Both the position numbers and the translations under genes were made by a program. Under the pieces are notes generated by a model. It saw nothing but the letters and a program-made list of their open reading frames with translations. It was not told the DNA's origin and did no database searches. From the IMG/VR virus record IMGVR_UViG_3300037231_000218, positions 1 through 38,824 of that record: a DNA stretch of 38,824 nt. One strand, given 5' to 3'. Within the stretch, counting starts at the first letter, position 1. Every line of letters starts with the position of its first letter. Of the stretch, positions 15,855 to 24,296 are shown piece by piece. Source of the stretch: a virus.

Positions 15855-16015
15855 TCGGATTTGCGATTTGCGATATTCGATTTACGCGCGCCCGGTAAAA
15901 TATCTTCGGTTCGGGCGGGGCGGCGTTCGCGAGGAGCCTGGCGGATCATGCGATCTGCGGGCGGCGTTGCGATCTGCCGGTTTTCCGGTTGCTGATTTTT
16001 ATTTTCTTGTGACAT
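15851..16015 (-). CDS. Small basic head-region protein (54 aa)
   Basis: A short frame starting MSQENKNQQPENRQIATPPA follows the leader CATTTAAAT and ends in an ATGA overlap with the connector gene, which supports it being translated. It is Arg/Gln/Pro-rich with no recognised domain. The last about 11 codons are made from a TCGTAAATCG-type repeat and read KSNIANRKSE. It could be a real small head protein or a leader that couples translation after two strong hairpins (16025-16094). Confidence 0.5.
   Translation of the reverse strand: MSQENKNQQPENRQIATPPADRMIRQAPRERRPARTEDILPGARKSNIANRKSE
15857..15886 (-). repeat. TCGTAAATCG-type repeat inside a gene end (copy 3)
   Basis: On the minus strand the units read CGTAAATCG, AATATCGC, AAATCGCAAATC. 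Here the repeat is in a different frame, is read through as KSNIANRKS and supplies the last codons of the 54-residue gene rather than its stop. Confidence 0.65.
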
Positions 16016-16024
16016 ATTTAAATG

Positions 16025-16058
16025 GGGTGCGGGGAACTTATGCGGATTCCCCGCACCC
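16025..16058 (-). other. Strong RNA hairpin (12-bp stem) in late operon
   Basis: GGGTGCGGGGAA (16025-16036) pairs perfectly with TTCCCCGCACCC (16047-16058) around a 10-nt loop. There is no U run on either strand, so it is not a standard terminator. It sits just before the 54-residue gene and may protect upstream capsid RNA or dampen downstream expression. Confidence 0.7.
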
Positions 16059-16065
16059 GCGGGAT

Positions 16066-16094
16066 GAGCCAGGTGGGGACCAGTCCCCTGGCTC
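16066..16094 (-). other. Second RNA hairpin in late operon
   Basis: GAGCCA and GGGGAC pair with GTCCCC and TGGCTC around a CA loop, with a 3-nt bulge. It lies 11 nt after the stop of the 328-residue gene on the minus strand and is the first of two hairpins in an 89-nt gap. Confidence 0.65.
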
Positions 16095-16104
16095 AAAGTT
16101 TTTT

Positions 16105-17091
16105 CTAGGGTTGACTCGCGCTGTCGTAGTGCGCGGAGGCCGAATAGATGTTGTTGGTGGCCAGTGCGGGGGTGAGCTGCACTTGCACGGGTCGGCCGTA
16201 ATTTCCGGAGTAAATATCATCGCCGGAAATGTTGAGGATGGTGTTGGTGGTGCCGCCTGGGAATGAGGTGACGGAACCCATGAGGTAGATTTCATCGCCA
16301 ATCAACGGCAGCACGCCGAAGCCGCCGGAACTCACGGCCACCCAACTGACATTGGTGGACGGGAAGCCGACGGGTCCCTGGCCATAAGCGCCGAGGGTGG
16401 TGGTGGAGTTGGTGAGGACGTAGCCGGCGGAATTGGTCCAGTTGTTGGTGCCACTGTTGCCGTAGGACGTGATGGCGCTGGAATAATCCAGGCCGGCGTG
16501 TTGGAGCATGGCGATGGAGCCGATGAGCAGACCGTTGGTGGCGTCAATGACATTGGTAACTGCCGAGGTCGCTGTATTGGTGGCGGCCAATGAATAGGCC
16601 GTGGTGCCGGAGCTGAAGGCGATCACGGCGGTGTTGGTATCCACCCGATAAAACAAACTCACGAGGCGGACCTGTGCGTTTGGATCAGCCGGGAAGATCA
16701 CCGTGGCTGGCGCGGCGGCATTACCGGCGGCGCTGTAGGTATGATAGTTCGGGATGCCGGCATTAGCCAGTTGTTGCAGTGACATTACGGCCGCCGCAAG
16801 AAGGGTCAGCAATGCCAGGTGCCAGGTGCCACCGGCGAGTTTGATTTTGGGGCGATAGACGGCGGTGACTTTTTGATTGGTGACAACCTCGTCGCCATCC
16901 TTGTTGATTTTCTTGATGGGAACTTCAACGGTGATCAACCGGCCATCGTGTTCCTCGCTGACGGCAGTGACTTTTGCCTTGCTGATGAGGAGTGAGTGGG
17001 GCGCGACGTAGTTGACGGGTTCGCCAACTTTAGGGGCCTCAAATTTAATTTCGGGCTTTTTAGCCTCTTTATTTGTTTCGACGGTTTCCAT
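16105..17091 (-). CDS. Head-region protein with internal membrane segment; possible capsid decoration
   Basis: The 328-residue protein directly follows the capsid gene. Residues 1-85 form a charged, probably small beta domain (VGEPVNYVAPHSLLISKAKV ... KVTAVYRPKI). Residues about 91-112 are hydrophobic (HLALLTLLAAAVMSLQQLA, then NA), like a signal peptide or transmembrane helix placed inside the chain. Residues 113-328 are Thr/Ser/Asn/Gly-rich beta sequence like a secreted or decoration protein. It may be a fusion of a small cytoplasmic domain and an exported protein, or an anchored decoration protein. The start follows AT-rich leader GATAATATAT. Function is unknown. Confidence 0.65.
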   Translation of the reverse strand: METVETNKEAKKPEIKFEAPKVGEPVNYVAPHSLLISKAKVTAVSEEHDGRLITVEVPIKKINKDGDEVVTNQKVTAVYRPKIKLAGGTWHLALLTLLAAAVMSLQQLANAGIPNYHTYSAAGNAAAPATVIFPADPNAQVRLVSLFYRVDTNTAVIAFSSGTTAYSLAATNTATSAVTNVIDATNGLLIGSIAMLQHAGLDYSSAITSYGNSGTNNWTNSAGYVLTNSTTTLGAYGQGPVGFPSTNVSWVAVSSGGFGVLPLIGDEIYLMGSVTSFPGGTTNTILNISGDDIYSGNYGRPVQVQLTPALATNNIYSASAHYDSASQP

Positions 17092-17163
17092 ATATATTAT
17101 CTGGTTTGATTTTTATTTGGTTATGGGAGGGCATCGCGGTCGCGACGCCCTCCCGGGTGTTTT

Positions 17164-18666
17164 TCAGGCGGGCGGCAGTTGGAGGGTGGCCATGGCGTCC
17201 ACGGCCATGGCTTCGACGTCGATGCGTTCCAGGCCGCGCATGGCGAGTTCATCGGTGGCGAAGAATACTTCGCGGCTGACTTCGACGCGGGGCTGGCCGC
17301 GTTCGCCGAGATACCAGTAGCTAAGATCGCCGAAGAAGGCGACCAAGGCGTTGGGCTGGGCGTTGCCGGTGTTGGCGGCACTGATGCCGATCCAGTGGAT
17401 GGGCCAGCCGTCGAGGGTGGCGGGTTGGCCATTGCGCGCCGGGATATAAATCTGCGGCGAGCCGATGGTGTTGAACGTCACGAGGAGAGATTCCAGGGAC
17501 GGGTGCATGTAGTAGGCGGCGTTGGTGGTGCCAGTCTGGGCCATGTTGGCGAGGACGGCTGGGTTCACGAGGCCGCGGAGAGCGCGGAAATGATTGACGT
17601 TCAAATCCGTCACCACCGTGTTGCCGGCAGCCGGCTTGATCAGGTAGGCGGGATTGTTGACGCAATAAGTGCCGACGCCTGTGATATTGGCATAGGTGCC
17701 GGTGCCGTCGGCCAGGAACATGGTTTTATCCTCGATGAGCGCGAATTGGCGGGCGATATACCGGGCGAGGAACTGGCCGAGCTGGATGAATGTATCCTCC
17801 TCGATTTCCGTGGGGATGCGGATGAGTCCGCCGACTTTGTTGGCGGTGAAGGTGACCAGTGTGGCTTGGACTTCTTTCTGGCCGATCTGCTGGCTCATGC
17901 CGGCGGTGCCGGCGCCGAGGAAGGCGAAGGAATCCTCACCAGCCTGCAGACGGGGAAGTTTGACAGTGCCGGCGCCGAGCGGGTAAACGGTCGCGAATTG
18001 GCGGGCCTGGCCGTAGGCGAAGACGAGTTCAACGACCTGCGGCATATAGAGAGTGGGCAACGGGATGTCGCCAGAGCTAAGGGCGCCACCGGCTTTTTCG
18101 ACGATGCCGGCGAAGCCGCGGGCTTCGGTCAGGAATTTCTGGCGACTGGCTTCGTTGCTGATCAGCTTCTCCAACATGTTGCCGGTGACGCTGGCTTGAA
18201 GGATGATGTCGGCGGCGACGGCCTTGGCGGCGGTATCGGTGAGGAAGGGAATGCCGCCGACCCAGCGGATGCGGCCTTCGGAGCCAGCCATGGCGTGTTT
18301 CTTCTGGAGTTTTTTAAACTCCTTTTCCAAGCCATCAACACGGCCTTGCTCTGCCTTGAGCAGTTCGGGCAGTTTTTTGATGGCGGCAAAACCACCGTCG
18401 ACTCCGCTGAGGTCTTTCAGTCCGGGAACGAACGCGCCGAGTTCCTTGCAGATATCGCCGAACTCTTTGATTTGTTCCGGCGTGAGCGCGGTAGTGTAGC
18501 AGTGGCCGCGGCGGGGACGGTACATGGCGAACTGGCTGAGTTGCCAGCAGGCGAAGATGCCCCCACAGATGAAGGCGGGGACGCCGAGCAGGAACAGTGA
18601 GAAGCAGAGGACCGCAACGCTGAACAGAGCCAGCAGGTGACGATACGGTTTAAGAAACGATTTCAT
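17164..18666 (-). CDS. Major capsid protein, HK97 fold, with N-terminal hydrophobic hairpin
   Basis: Residues about 165-500 match the HK97-type coat: LPTLYMPQVVELVFAYGQAR, LVTFTANKVGGLIRIPTEIEED, RYIARQFALIEDKTMFLADGT and the C-terminal AFFGDLSYWYLGERG ... DELAMRGLERIDV. Residues about 65-130 are the helical delta/scaffold region, normally removed by the protease encoded upstream. Unusually, residues about 10-45 hold two hydrophobic segments (LLALFSVAVLCFSLFLLG and AFICGGIFACWQLS) resembling a membrane hairpin. The start at 18666 follows the AT-rich leader AAATAAAAAT seen at other late genes. The next Met (18525) would drop the hairpin but has no such leader. Confidence 0.88.
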   Translation of the reverse strand: MKSFLKPYRHLLALFSVAVLCFSLFLLGVPAFICGGIFACWQLSQFAMYRPRRGHCYTTALTPEQIKEFGDICKELGAFVPGLKDLSGVDGGFAAIKKLPELLKAEQGRVDGLEKEFKKLQKKHAMAGSEGRIRWVGGIPFLTDTAAKAVAADIILQASVTGNMLEKLISNEASRQKFLTEARGFAGIVEKAGGALSSGDIPLPTLYMPQVVELVFAYGQARQFATVYPLGAGTVKLPRLQAGEDSFAFLGAGTAGMSQQIGQKEVQATLVTFTANKVGGLIRIPTEIEEDTFIQLGQFLARYIARQFALIEDKTMFLADGTGTYANITGVGTYCVNNPAYLIKPAAGNTVVTDLNVNHFRALRGLVNPAVLANMAQTGTTNAAYYMHPSLESLLVTFNTIGSPQIYIPARNGQPATLDGWPIHWIGISAANTGNAQPNALVAFFGDLSYWYLGERGQPRVEVSREVFFATDELAMRGLERIDVEAMAVDAMATLQLPPA

Positions 18667-18707
18667 ATTTTTATTTGGATATTGTTGTTGGTTTGGTTTT
18701 TTGCCGC

Positions 18708-19394
18708 TCAGTTGCCTCGGAGCATGCGTGCGAGGTTTAACAGGTGCGCGCCATCTACTCCCTGGCCGGGCGCGCCGCCAGTGGCCGGGGGAGTTGCTTC
18801 ACTGCAAAATTGTTTGAGCCAATCGGCGAGGTCGCGGCGTTCGCTCACATTGAGCACGCTCTTGATCTGGTTTCCGATGGTGGCGCCGGGATTGGCCGGG
18901 ACGACGACGAGGGAAATTTCCAAGAGCTCACACTTGGTATAGGTGCGGTCGGGCTGATCATTGGCCGCTCCGTTGGTCCATTCGAGAGGAATGAAGCCGA
19001 CGCTTTGGGATTTAAGGAAACCACCCTTGGCCATTTTATAGGCCATGTTGCCCATGGGGTTATCGGTGCAAAAGCGGACGCGGTTCACGAGCTGGTTGTT
19101 GACGACGTCCACGCTATCGGCGCGGCCCAGGATTTTTCCGATGCTGGAATAATCGTGGCAATCGGGGATGACGGGGTTGGCGCGGAAGTTATCGAGCTGC
19201 CAGCCAGATTGATTGATTTTTTCGTTGTAGCGATCCACGGTGTCATCGCTGCCGACGAAGTCCATGACCGGATCATCGTCGCCGGCTACGGTCTTGAATT
19301 GGCCGGTGAGGCCGGCGCGGAGGCCGGGGGCGCCGGTGTTGAGGGTGCAAATGCGCGCACCAAATTCCTTAAGGAGTTGATCGAGGGTTTTCAT
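18708..19394 (-). CDS. Prohead maturation protease (HK97/U35-type)
   Basis: I start at the ATG for MKTLDQLLKE (228 residues), preceded by AAAACCACC; an upstream extension to 19520 is Pro/Arg-rich and looks non-coding. The catalytic pattern of the serine prohead protease family is present: His80 in PDCHDYS, Ser131 in SQSVGF and the LLEISLVVVPANP strand. It should cleave the delta domain of the capsid protein encoded next. The C-terminal about 45 residues are Gly/Ala/Pro-rich with a helical end. Confidence 0.85.
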   Translation of the reverse strand: MKTLDQLLKEFGARICTLNTGAPGLRAGLTGQFKTVAGDDDPVMDFVGSDDTVDRYNEKINQSGWQLDNFRANPVIPDCHDYSSIGKILGRADSVDVVNNQLVNRVRFCTDNPMGNMAYKMAKGGFLKSQSVGFIPLEWTNGAANDQPDRTYTKCELLEISLVVVPANPGATIGNQIKSVLNVSERRDLADWLKQFCSEATPPATGGAPGQGVDGAHLLNLARMLRGN

Positions 19395-19411
19395 GGTGGT
19401 TTTATCTAATT

Positions 19412-19433
19412 GTGGTTCGACTACGCTCACCAC
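19412..19433. repeat. REP-like inverted repeat between protease and portal genes
   Basis: GTGGT and ACCAC arms enclose TCGACTACGCTC in the 174-nt gap (19395-19568). The TTCGACTACGCTCA core resembles an intergenic motif I recall from many bacterial genomes; that recollection is unverified. Nothing else is evident in this gap. Confidence 0.4.
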
Positions 19434-19568
19434 TGGTTTGATTTTGGTTACCAGAGGGTAAATTTGCCCATTGCAGCGCGCTGGATAGGCGTTGCAGAGG
19501 CGATGTGGGCCGGGTTCCATGGACGGTGGCCAAAAAACAGAGGGGCCTTAAATCGAAGCGTGGTGAAT

Positions 19569-21968
19569 TCATGGCTTGGCTTCCTTCTGCCAGGTCATCA
19601 GGCCGAGGCCGGGAATCTGGTAGGTGACGGATTTTTCGTCTTCGCTTTTCTTTTCGGCGGCGAGTTGGACGCATTGGCAATTAATTATGTTCTCCGGACT
19701 GGCGCCCAGGGAATCGTCGCCGGGAAACATCAGCTCCTCTTCCATCACCACGAAAGGTTCGGTCAGGGGAATGGGATCATCGAGATATGCTTCCTCGGCC
19801 TCGGCATGGGCCGCACGGACGTGGGGACCGTGGCTCGATAACCATGACTTGTATTCAATGCCGGCATCGGTCATGGCCTGATGCCGGGCGTTGTTGTATC
19901 CAATATTAACCTCGGTGCTGGCTACGCGCTTGGCCTCGCTCTTGGTCATGTTGGTGAAAACAGACCGGACGCGGTCGGCGAGCTGGCTGTTACTTTCACC
20001 GGCAGTCACACCTTCTTCCAAAGTCGTGTTGACCTGGTTGCGCACGGTTTGGCCGCATCCCATGATGGTCTGTTTGCGTCCGGCAATGAATTCGATCAAG
20101 CTCTTGGGCGGATATTTCCAGGCATCATCCGGCGCGCCGATCTCGTTGAGCAGCTCTGTGCCGGCGTTTTGAAGCAGGGATTGCCAGGGAGCTTGCAGTT
20201 CGTCGCCCAATGATTGGCCGAAACTATTGGCATTGAAGATGAGGTCAACGAGGGATTTGATCTCGCCCATCCGTCCGGCTGATTTCTCCAGGTGGATTTC
20301 GTTGAGTTTAGCCAGGGCTTTGCCGCGGTATTGGTTCAAGACTTTGGCGGTCTTGCTCTGAAATAAATTGATGGAGGACCGCCGGGCGGCCATGTGTTTT
20401 TCCCAAAGGACCTTGACGTTTGGCTTGCGCACAATGGGAGATGGCGATGTTGCGGCAGATACCTCGTTGAGCAGCTTAGTCATGCGGATGAAGGGATTGC
20501 TCTTGGCCTCATCATCATCGTGATCGGTATCATCCGGCCCCTCGACCTTGCTCGGGGGAGCATTATTCGGATCGTCTTCGGACGGGAGAGGTTCGGTGGG
20601 CGCGCTGGCGTCTTGCAGGTTAAAGGGCAACCAACCCTTCTTATACCATGGACGTTCCGGCAAACCGAGATCGAGCACGACATTGATATCATCCATTGGA
20701 ACGCCCATGCCAAAGAGTTGCTGGGCGCTGGCCAGGCGCGCGCGGCGCTGGGCCTGCATGATCGGCATGCTGTCGATGTCAAACCAGCCGACTAGACCAT
20801 CACCAAAGGTATCGATGATCGGTTGCACCGCCGTTTCGCAGCGATGACAGACAGCGGACACAGTAGATTCAACGAAGCTGCCTTTGATGGCGTCCAGGCT
20901 GCCCCCGGCCCCGCCGTCGTTGACATCCGACGTGAAGCCGGCCAGGGGTTCCGGCACTTTGAAGATGGCGAAGATTTCCTGCCGCAAAAACTTGCGCGTC
21001 TCCAAAAATTGCATGTCCATCATGGACAGACTGGGTTTTTCGACCTTGGCACCACCCCAAAGGAACATGGGCCGATCCGCCGTGCCGGCCTTGCGCTTGC
21101 GCTCACGCAATGCCTGGAGGATGGATGCCTGCTGTTCTTTAGTAGCCTGTTGATCCGTGGTGACAATGACGCCCGTGTCGGCGTTATTTACCCAGAGACC
21201 TTTCTGAAACTGTTCCCCCGCAAAATCGGTCTGGGCCGGGACCAGCGCCACGATGAGCGGCGATAGCCCGCGCCAGTATAGATACGGATTCGGCGTGCGC
21301 GAATAGCACACTTCCGTTGGCAAAAGGATTTCGCTGGGCACGGGCGAGATCAGCGGACTGCCGGTATAACGCCAACCTTCCAACTCGTAGCCAACGACGA
21401 TATGCCAGAACATGTCCGGACAGAGTGCGACCATGTTGGCAATGCGCGGAGCACGGTCGGCGAGATCAACCGTGTTGCCCAGGCGATCTTGTGGCAGAAT
21501 GAAAAATTCGCCCCTCAACGCGTTCCAGGTGACGACCGTCTCCCAGAACAATTGTTTGTTCATGGAGACGTGCGGCCGTTCAAATAAATCCACCACCGGG
21601 CCATCAGCGATGATGGATTCGTTTAATGCGCCACGCACGAAAGCTTTTTGTCTTGGATCGGCAGAGGCCAGGAATGACCGCACTCGCTTGGCTTTTCCTC
21701 CGCCGACTCGGCTGATGCGAAAGGGAATTTGCGCCACGCTCGAAGCCAGGATGGAGACGGCAGTGAAAATCCAGGCGGACTCAGCGTAAGGGTTATAGAG
21801 CTTGGCACCGCGTTGATCCTGATCCAGATCAGTGCCGGATAGGAACGCCGCAATATCGGGCGAGCTCGCGCCCTTGCGGACCTGGTCAGGATATACCCGT
21901 TGCAAAAAGGGATCGGAAGCCTTGATGTGCTCAAGCACGGCGCCGGTGAGTTGGTTGGTTGGTTTCAT
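19569..21968 (-). CDS. Portal protein fused to MuF-type minor head protein
   Basis: The start (MKPTNQLTGA, 799 residues) is set by the ATGA overlap with the terminase stop at 21965-21968. Residues about 55-450 are a portal: YNPYAESAWIFTAVSILASS, the ETVVTWNALRGEFFIL segment, WRGLSPLIVAL, and a helical FLETRKFLRQEIFAIFKVPEPL wing. A Pro/Asp-rich linker (about 455-490) leads to a helical C-terminal half ending in a phage Mu F domain: ASTEVNIGYNNARHQAM, SSHGPHVRAAH and ENIINCQCV. In Mu these are separate proteins (gp29 and gp30). The fusion would couple the DNA-gating ring to the minor head protein in fixed 1:1 ratio. Confidence 0.85.
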   Translation of the reverse strand: MKPTNQLTGAVLEHIKASDPFLQRVYPDQVRKGASSPDIAAFLSGTDLDQDQRGAKLYNPYAESAWIFTAVSILASSVAQIPFRISRVGGGKAKRVRSFLASADPRQKAFVRGALNESIIADGPVVDLFERPHVSMNKQLFWETVVTWNALRGEFFILPQDRLGNTVDLADRAPRIANMVALCPDMFWHIVVGYELEGWRYTGSPLISPVPSEILLPTEVCYSRTPNPYLYWRGLSPLIVALVPAQTDFAGEQFQKGLWVNNADTGVIVTTDQQATKEQQASILQALRERKRKAGTADRPMFLWGGAKVEKPSLSMMDMQFLETRKFLRQEIFAIFKVPEPLAGFTSDVNDGGAGGSLDAIKGSFVESTVSAVCHRCETAVQPIIDTFGDGLVGWFDIDSMPIMQAQRRARLASAQQLFGMGVPMDDINVVLDLGLPERPWYKKGWLPFNLQDASAPTEPLPSEDDPNNAPPSKVEGPDDTDHDDDEAKSNPFIRMTKLLNEVSAATSPSPIVRKPNVKVLWEKHMAARRSSINLFQSKTAKVLNQYRGKALAKLNEIHLEKSAGRMGEIKSLVDLIFNANSFGQSLGDELQAPWQSLLQNAGTELLNEIGAPDDAWKYPPKSLIEFIAGRKQTIMGCGQTVRNQVNTTLEEGVTAGESNSQLADRVRSVFTNMTKSEAKRVASTEVNIGYNNARHQAMTDAGIEYKSWLSSHGPHVRAAHAEAEEAYLDDPIPLTEPFVVMEEELMFPGDDSLGASPENIINCQCVQLAAEKKSEDEKSVTYQIPGLGLMTWQKEAKP

Positions 21969-23482
21969 CCTACAGCAGCTCCCATATAGGTTGCGCCGGC
22001 ATCTGCCTTGGTGGAGAGGCCGCCGCTCCAGGCGATGTCGCAATGGCTGGCGGGGTTAAGGAGGTTGCGACCTTCAGTGAAGCGCCACTTGTTGGCGGCA
22101 AAGATTTTGCGCAGGGCGAAATAATCCTGGGCAATGTCAGGTTCCGATTTTGGAAAAACTTTTTCGGTGGTGGCCAGTTGATTCATGAGCGCGAAGCCCA
22201 TGGCGTGTTTCTCGCTGGCGAAATTGACCTTGGTGAAAATGCCCGGGAATTTCATTTCTGTCTCCCAGCAAATCTGCCGGCCGAGACCGGTTTCATCGCC
22301 AGCGGATTTCAAAGCGGACAAGTGGCGGTGAAAGGTCCAGAGAACGGTCTGGAGGAAATTCCAATCATTGGTGCGGCAGGTGAAGAGGCTGGCCAGTTTG
22401 AAGCGTCCGCCTTGCTTATGATCAATGTAGATGGAGGCCAGGTCCCCCTGCCCGCTAGCGGCGACGTCGAAGCCGAGGCGGTTTTGCGCGGGGGTGCGGA
22501 TCAGTTCGTTGAAGGTGGTGGTGATGAAATTGGCGATACGAGCTTCGCGGGACAGCCGTTGCATTTCATTGTAGTCGCCAAAGGTTTCAGTGATCTGATG
22601 CGCTTCGAGATGGAGCCGGGTGATCTGGTAATCCTGCTGGCAGAGTTCAATCTGCGACCAGGGCACGATGGCCGAGGTGCTGCCGCTGGGATTGCAGTTA
22701 TATGCCTGCTCGTAAATTTCCGGCAGGCGGGCGCGGTTCTTGCAATCCTGGATAAATCCCTCGCGCGTGAAATGGGTGCCTTGAACGGAATTGATTTTTT
22801 CCACCAGGCCGAGGTCCACCGCATCCTGCATGGTGACACGATAGTAACTCCAGCCGCCCTTGCCGGCTTGCGCCTCCTTGGCGAACTGATAGAACAACGT
22901 ATCGGTGCCGTCATGCGCGGACCAGATGCCGATGTCAAAACCCCAGGTGATGCGGCCTTGGGCGGTCTCCCATAATTTTTCGGCGTTCTGATGCTTGGCA
23001 AATTCATCCAGGCCGACGTCGCCGCCGAAGACGGCCATCGCGTAGGGATTAGAGCTGAAGGCCATGATGCGCGACCCGTTGTCGAACTTCATGTAGTTGA
23101 ATTTTATTTCGGTGGTGAACTTCTGACCGCGCTCATCGATGCCTTCAATCTTTTGCGAGTCTTCCCCGCGTGAAACGATGGACTTGGCAAAATTGAAAAT
23201 GTCCGCGAACTCGGAACACGTCTTCATGTATTCCACGGCGCTGGCCTGGTCCTTGGTGGCGAAGAGATAGTCGCGGTTTTTATTCAGCAGCCGTTTGCGC
23301 ACGTTCTTGAACGCGTCGGCATAGGTCCAGCCGATGCGGACTGATTTCTCGGCGAAGCGCATCCGCGACTCGTCATTGATCCACCTCATTTGATATGGGA
23401 GGAAATAACGCGAAACTTTCGCGTCGCTGCTCTCGACGTTCAATGCTGGTAAAATTGCGGCCATGATAATTGCCCAGATCAT
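21965..23482 (-). CDS. Terminase large subunit (Mu gp28-like)
   Basis: The 505-residue protein has the two terminase domains. The ATPase part shows an atypical Walker A region near 44-55 (AEKSVRIGWTYA), as in Mu gp28-type proteins, and Walker B GGDVGLDEFA with Asp159-Glu160. The nuclease part begins at RLGFDVAASGQGD (Asp339), and the C-terminal HCDIAWSGGLSTKAD holds a likely third acidic residue. It should package DNA by a headful mechanism. The start overlaps the small subunit stop (ATGA, 23479-23482). An ATG six codons later is an alternative. Confidence 0.85.
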   Translation of the reverse strand: MIWAIIMAAILPALNVESSDAKVSRYFLPYQMRWINDESRMRFAEKSVRIGWTYADAFKNVRKRLLNKNRDYLFATKDQASAVEYMKTCSEFADIFNFAKSIVSRGEDSQKIEGIDERGQKFTTEIKFNYMKFDNGSRIMAFSSNPYAMAVFGGDVGLDEFAKHQNAEKLWETAQGRITWGFDIGIWSAHDGTDTLFYQFAKEAQAGKGGWSYYRVTMQDAVDLGLVEKINSVQGTHFTREGFIQDCKNRARLPEIYEQAYNCNPSGSTSAIVPWSQIELCQQDYQITRLHLEAHQITETFGDYNEMQRLSREARIANFITTTFNELIRTPAQNRLGFDVAASGQGDLASIYIDHKQGGRFKLASLFTCRTNDWNFLQTVLWTFHRHLSALKSAGDETGLGRQICWETEMKFPGIFTKVNFASEKHAMGFALMNQLATTEKVFPKSEPDIAQDYFALRKIFAANKWRFTEGRNLLNPASHCDIAWSGGLSTKADAGATYMGAAVG

Positions 23483-24036
23483 TTCAAACCTAAAATTTCG
23501 TCCACCTTGTCCACGATGGCCTTGCGGTCGTCGTCGCTGAGGTCGGCTTTCGGGTCCTTCAGTTTTTGGATTTCCTTTTGTGCGGAGGCGACGGCGTCCT
23601 GGTATTTCCGAAGATCCAAAGCGCCCTTGCTCAATTTCGCCAGGCTGTTGACGATGGCCGCGTAATTTTCCGGCGATTCATCCAGCAAATCTTTCAGGCG
23701 CGTGATATCGAAATCGGTGATGGCTTCGTAAAGCTGCGAGGCGGCGAGGTGCAATGTGGCTTCGTGCAACTGGCTGCCTTGATTATTTTTCACGATCTCC
23801 ATCGCGAACTCGCGCTTGGCGCGCATGTCGTCGAGGCGCTCTTGTTGCTGTTCCCATTCGACGTAGCCGCCGGCGCGCCAGTTGCGAACGTTGTCATCGT
23901 TCACGCCGAAGACGTCCTTGCTCTCGAGGAACTTGATCACCTGCTGCGCGGTCGCGCCGTCGCGCAACATGACATTGACCTGCGTGCGCACTTCAAATGG
24001 TGCGCGGGCGATTTTTCCTTTGCGGGCGTTAGGCAT
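23479..24036 (-). CDS. Terminase small subunit (Mu gp27/DUF3486-like)
   Basis: The 185-residue, mostly helical protein sits just before the large terminase. Its N-terminus (PFEVRTQVNVMLRDGATAQQVIKFLE ... NVRNWRAGG) fits the HTH found in this family, and the middle and C-terminus are coiled-coil (AKREFAMEIVKNNQG ... SAQKEIQKLKDP). Gene order S-L-portal matches Mu. It should bind phage DNA ends and recruit the large subunit. Confidence 0.75.
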   Translation of the reverse strand: MPNARKGKIARAPFEVRTQVNVMLRDGATAQQVIKFLESKDVFGVNDDNVRNWRAGGYVEWEQQQERLDDMRAKREFAMEIVKNNQGSQLHEATLHLAASQLYEAITDFDITRLKDLLDESPENYAAIVNSLAKLSKGALDLRKYQDAVASAQKEIQKLKDPKADLSDDDRKAIVDKVDEILGLK

Positions 24037-24038
24037 GA

Positions 24039-24296
24039 TCAGGCGAAGTTTTGCTCGTAGTGGCGGATGCCATCGCTGGTGATCACAAAATATTTTTCGG
24101 TGATGCCTGGCACAGGAACATCGCGCAAAAGTTTTTCATCGACCAGAAACGGAAGTTCACGGGCGATCTCGATTTCGCTGAAATCGTCCTGATTCTTTTT
24201 ACAGGTGCGATGGATCTTGGCGGCGCTCAATGGCAGCGGCCGCACAGCGTAGGCCTGGAACAGGATTTCCTTGCGGATGGAATCGGCGCGGGTCAT
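24039..24296 (-). CDS. Small winged-helix-like protein
   Basis: The 85-residue protein has the pattern of a small winged helix: helices in IRKEILFQAYAVRPLPL and LSAAKIHRTC, a helix in EIEIARELPFLVDEKLL, and a wing ending EKYFVITSDGIRHYEQ. It occupies the place of Mu gp26-like genes between the lysis region and the terminase. It may be a DNA-binding packaging or regulatory factor. Its ATG overlaps the preceding stop (ATGA, 24293-24296). Confidence 0.6.
   Translation of the reverse strand: MTRADSIRKEILFQAYAVRPLPLSAAKIHRTCKKNQDDFSEIEIARELPFLVDEKLLRDVPVPGITEKYFVITSDGIRHYEQNFA

Noticed and set aside
17179-18600. 473-residue open frame antisense to the capsid gene
   Set aside because: It is Gly/Ala/Glu-rich, has no domain pattern and mirrors the codon bias of the capsid frame on the other strand.
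19395-19520. N-terminal extension of the prohead protease
   Set aside because: Pro/Cys/Arg-rich and unlike the family; it crosses a REP-like inverted repeat.
21959-22975. 338-residue plus-strand frame opposite the terminase
   Set aside because: Lies wholly over the terminase large subunit and shows only low-complexity Gly/Glu sequence.
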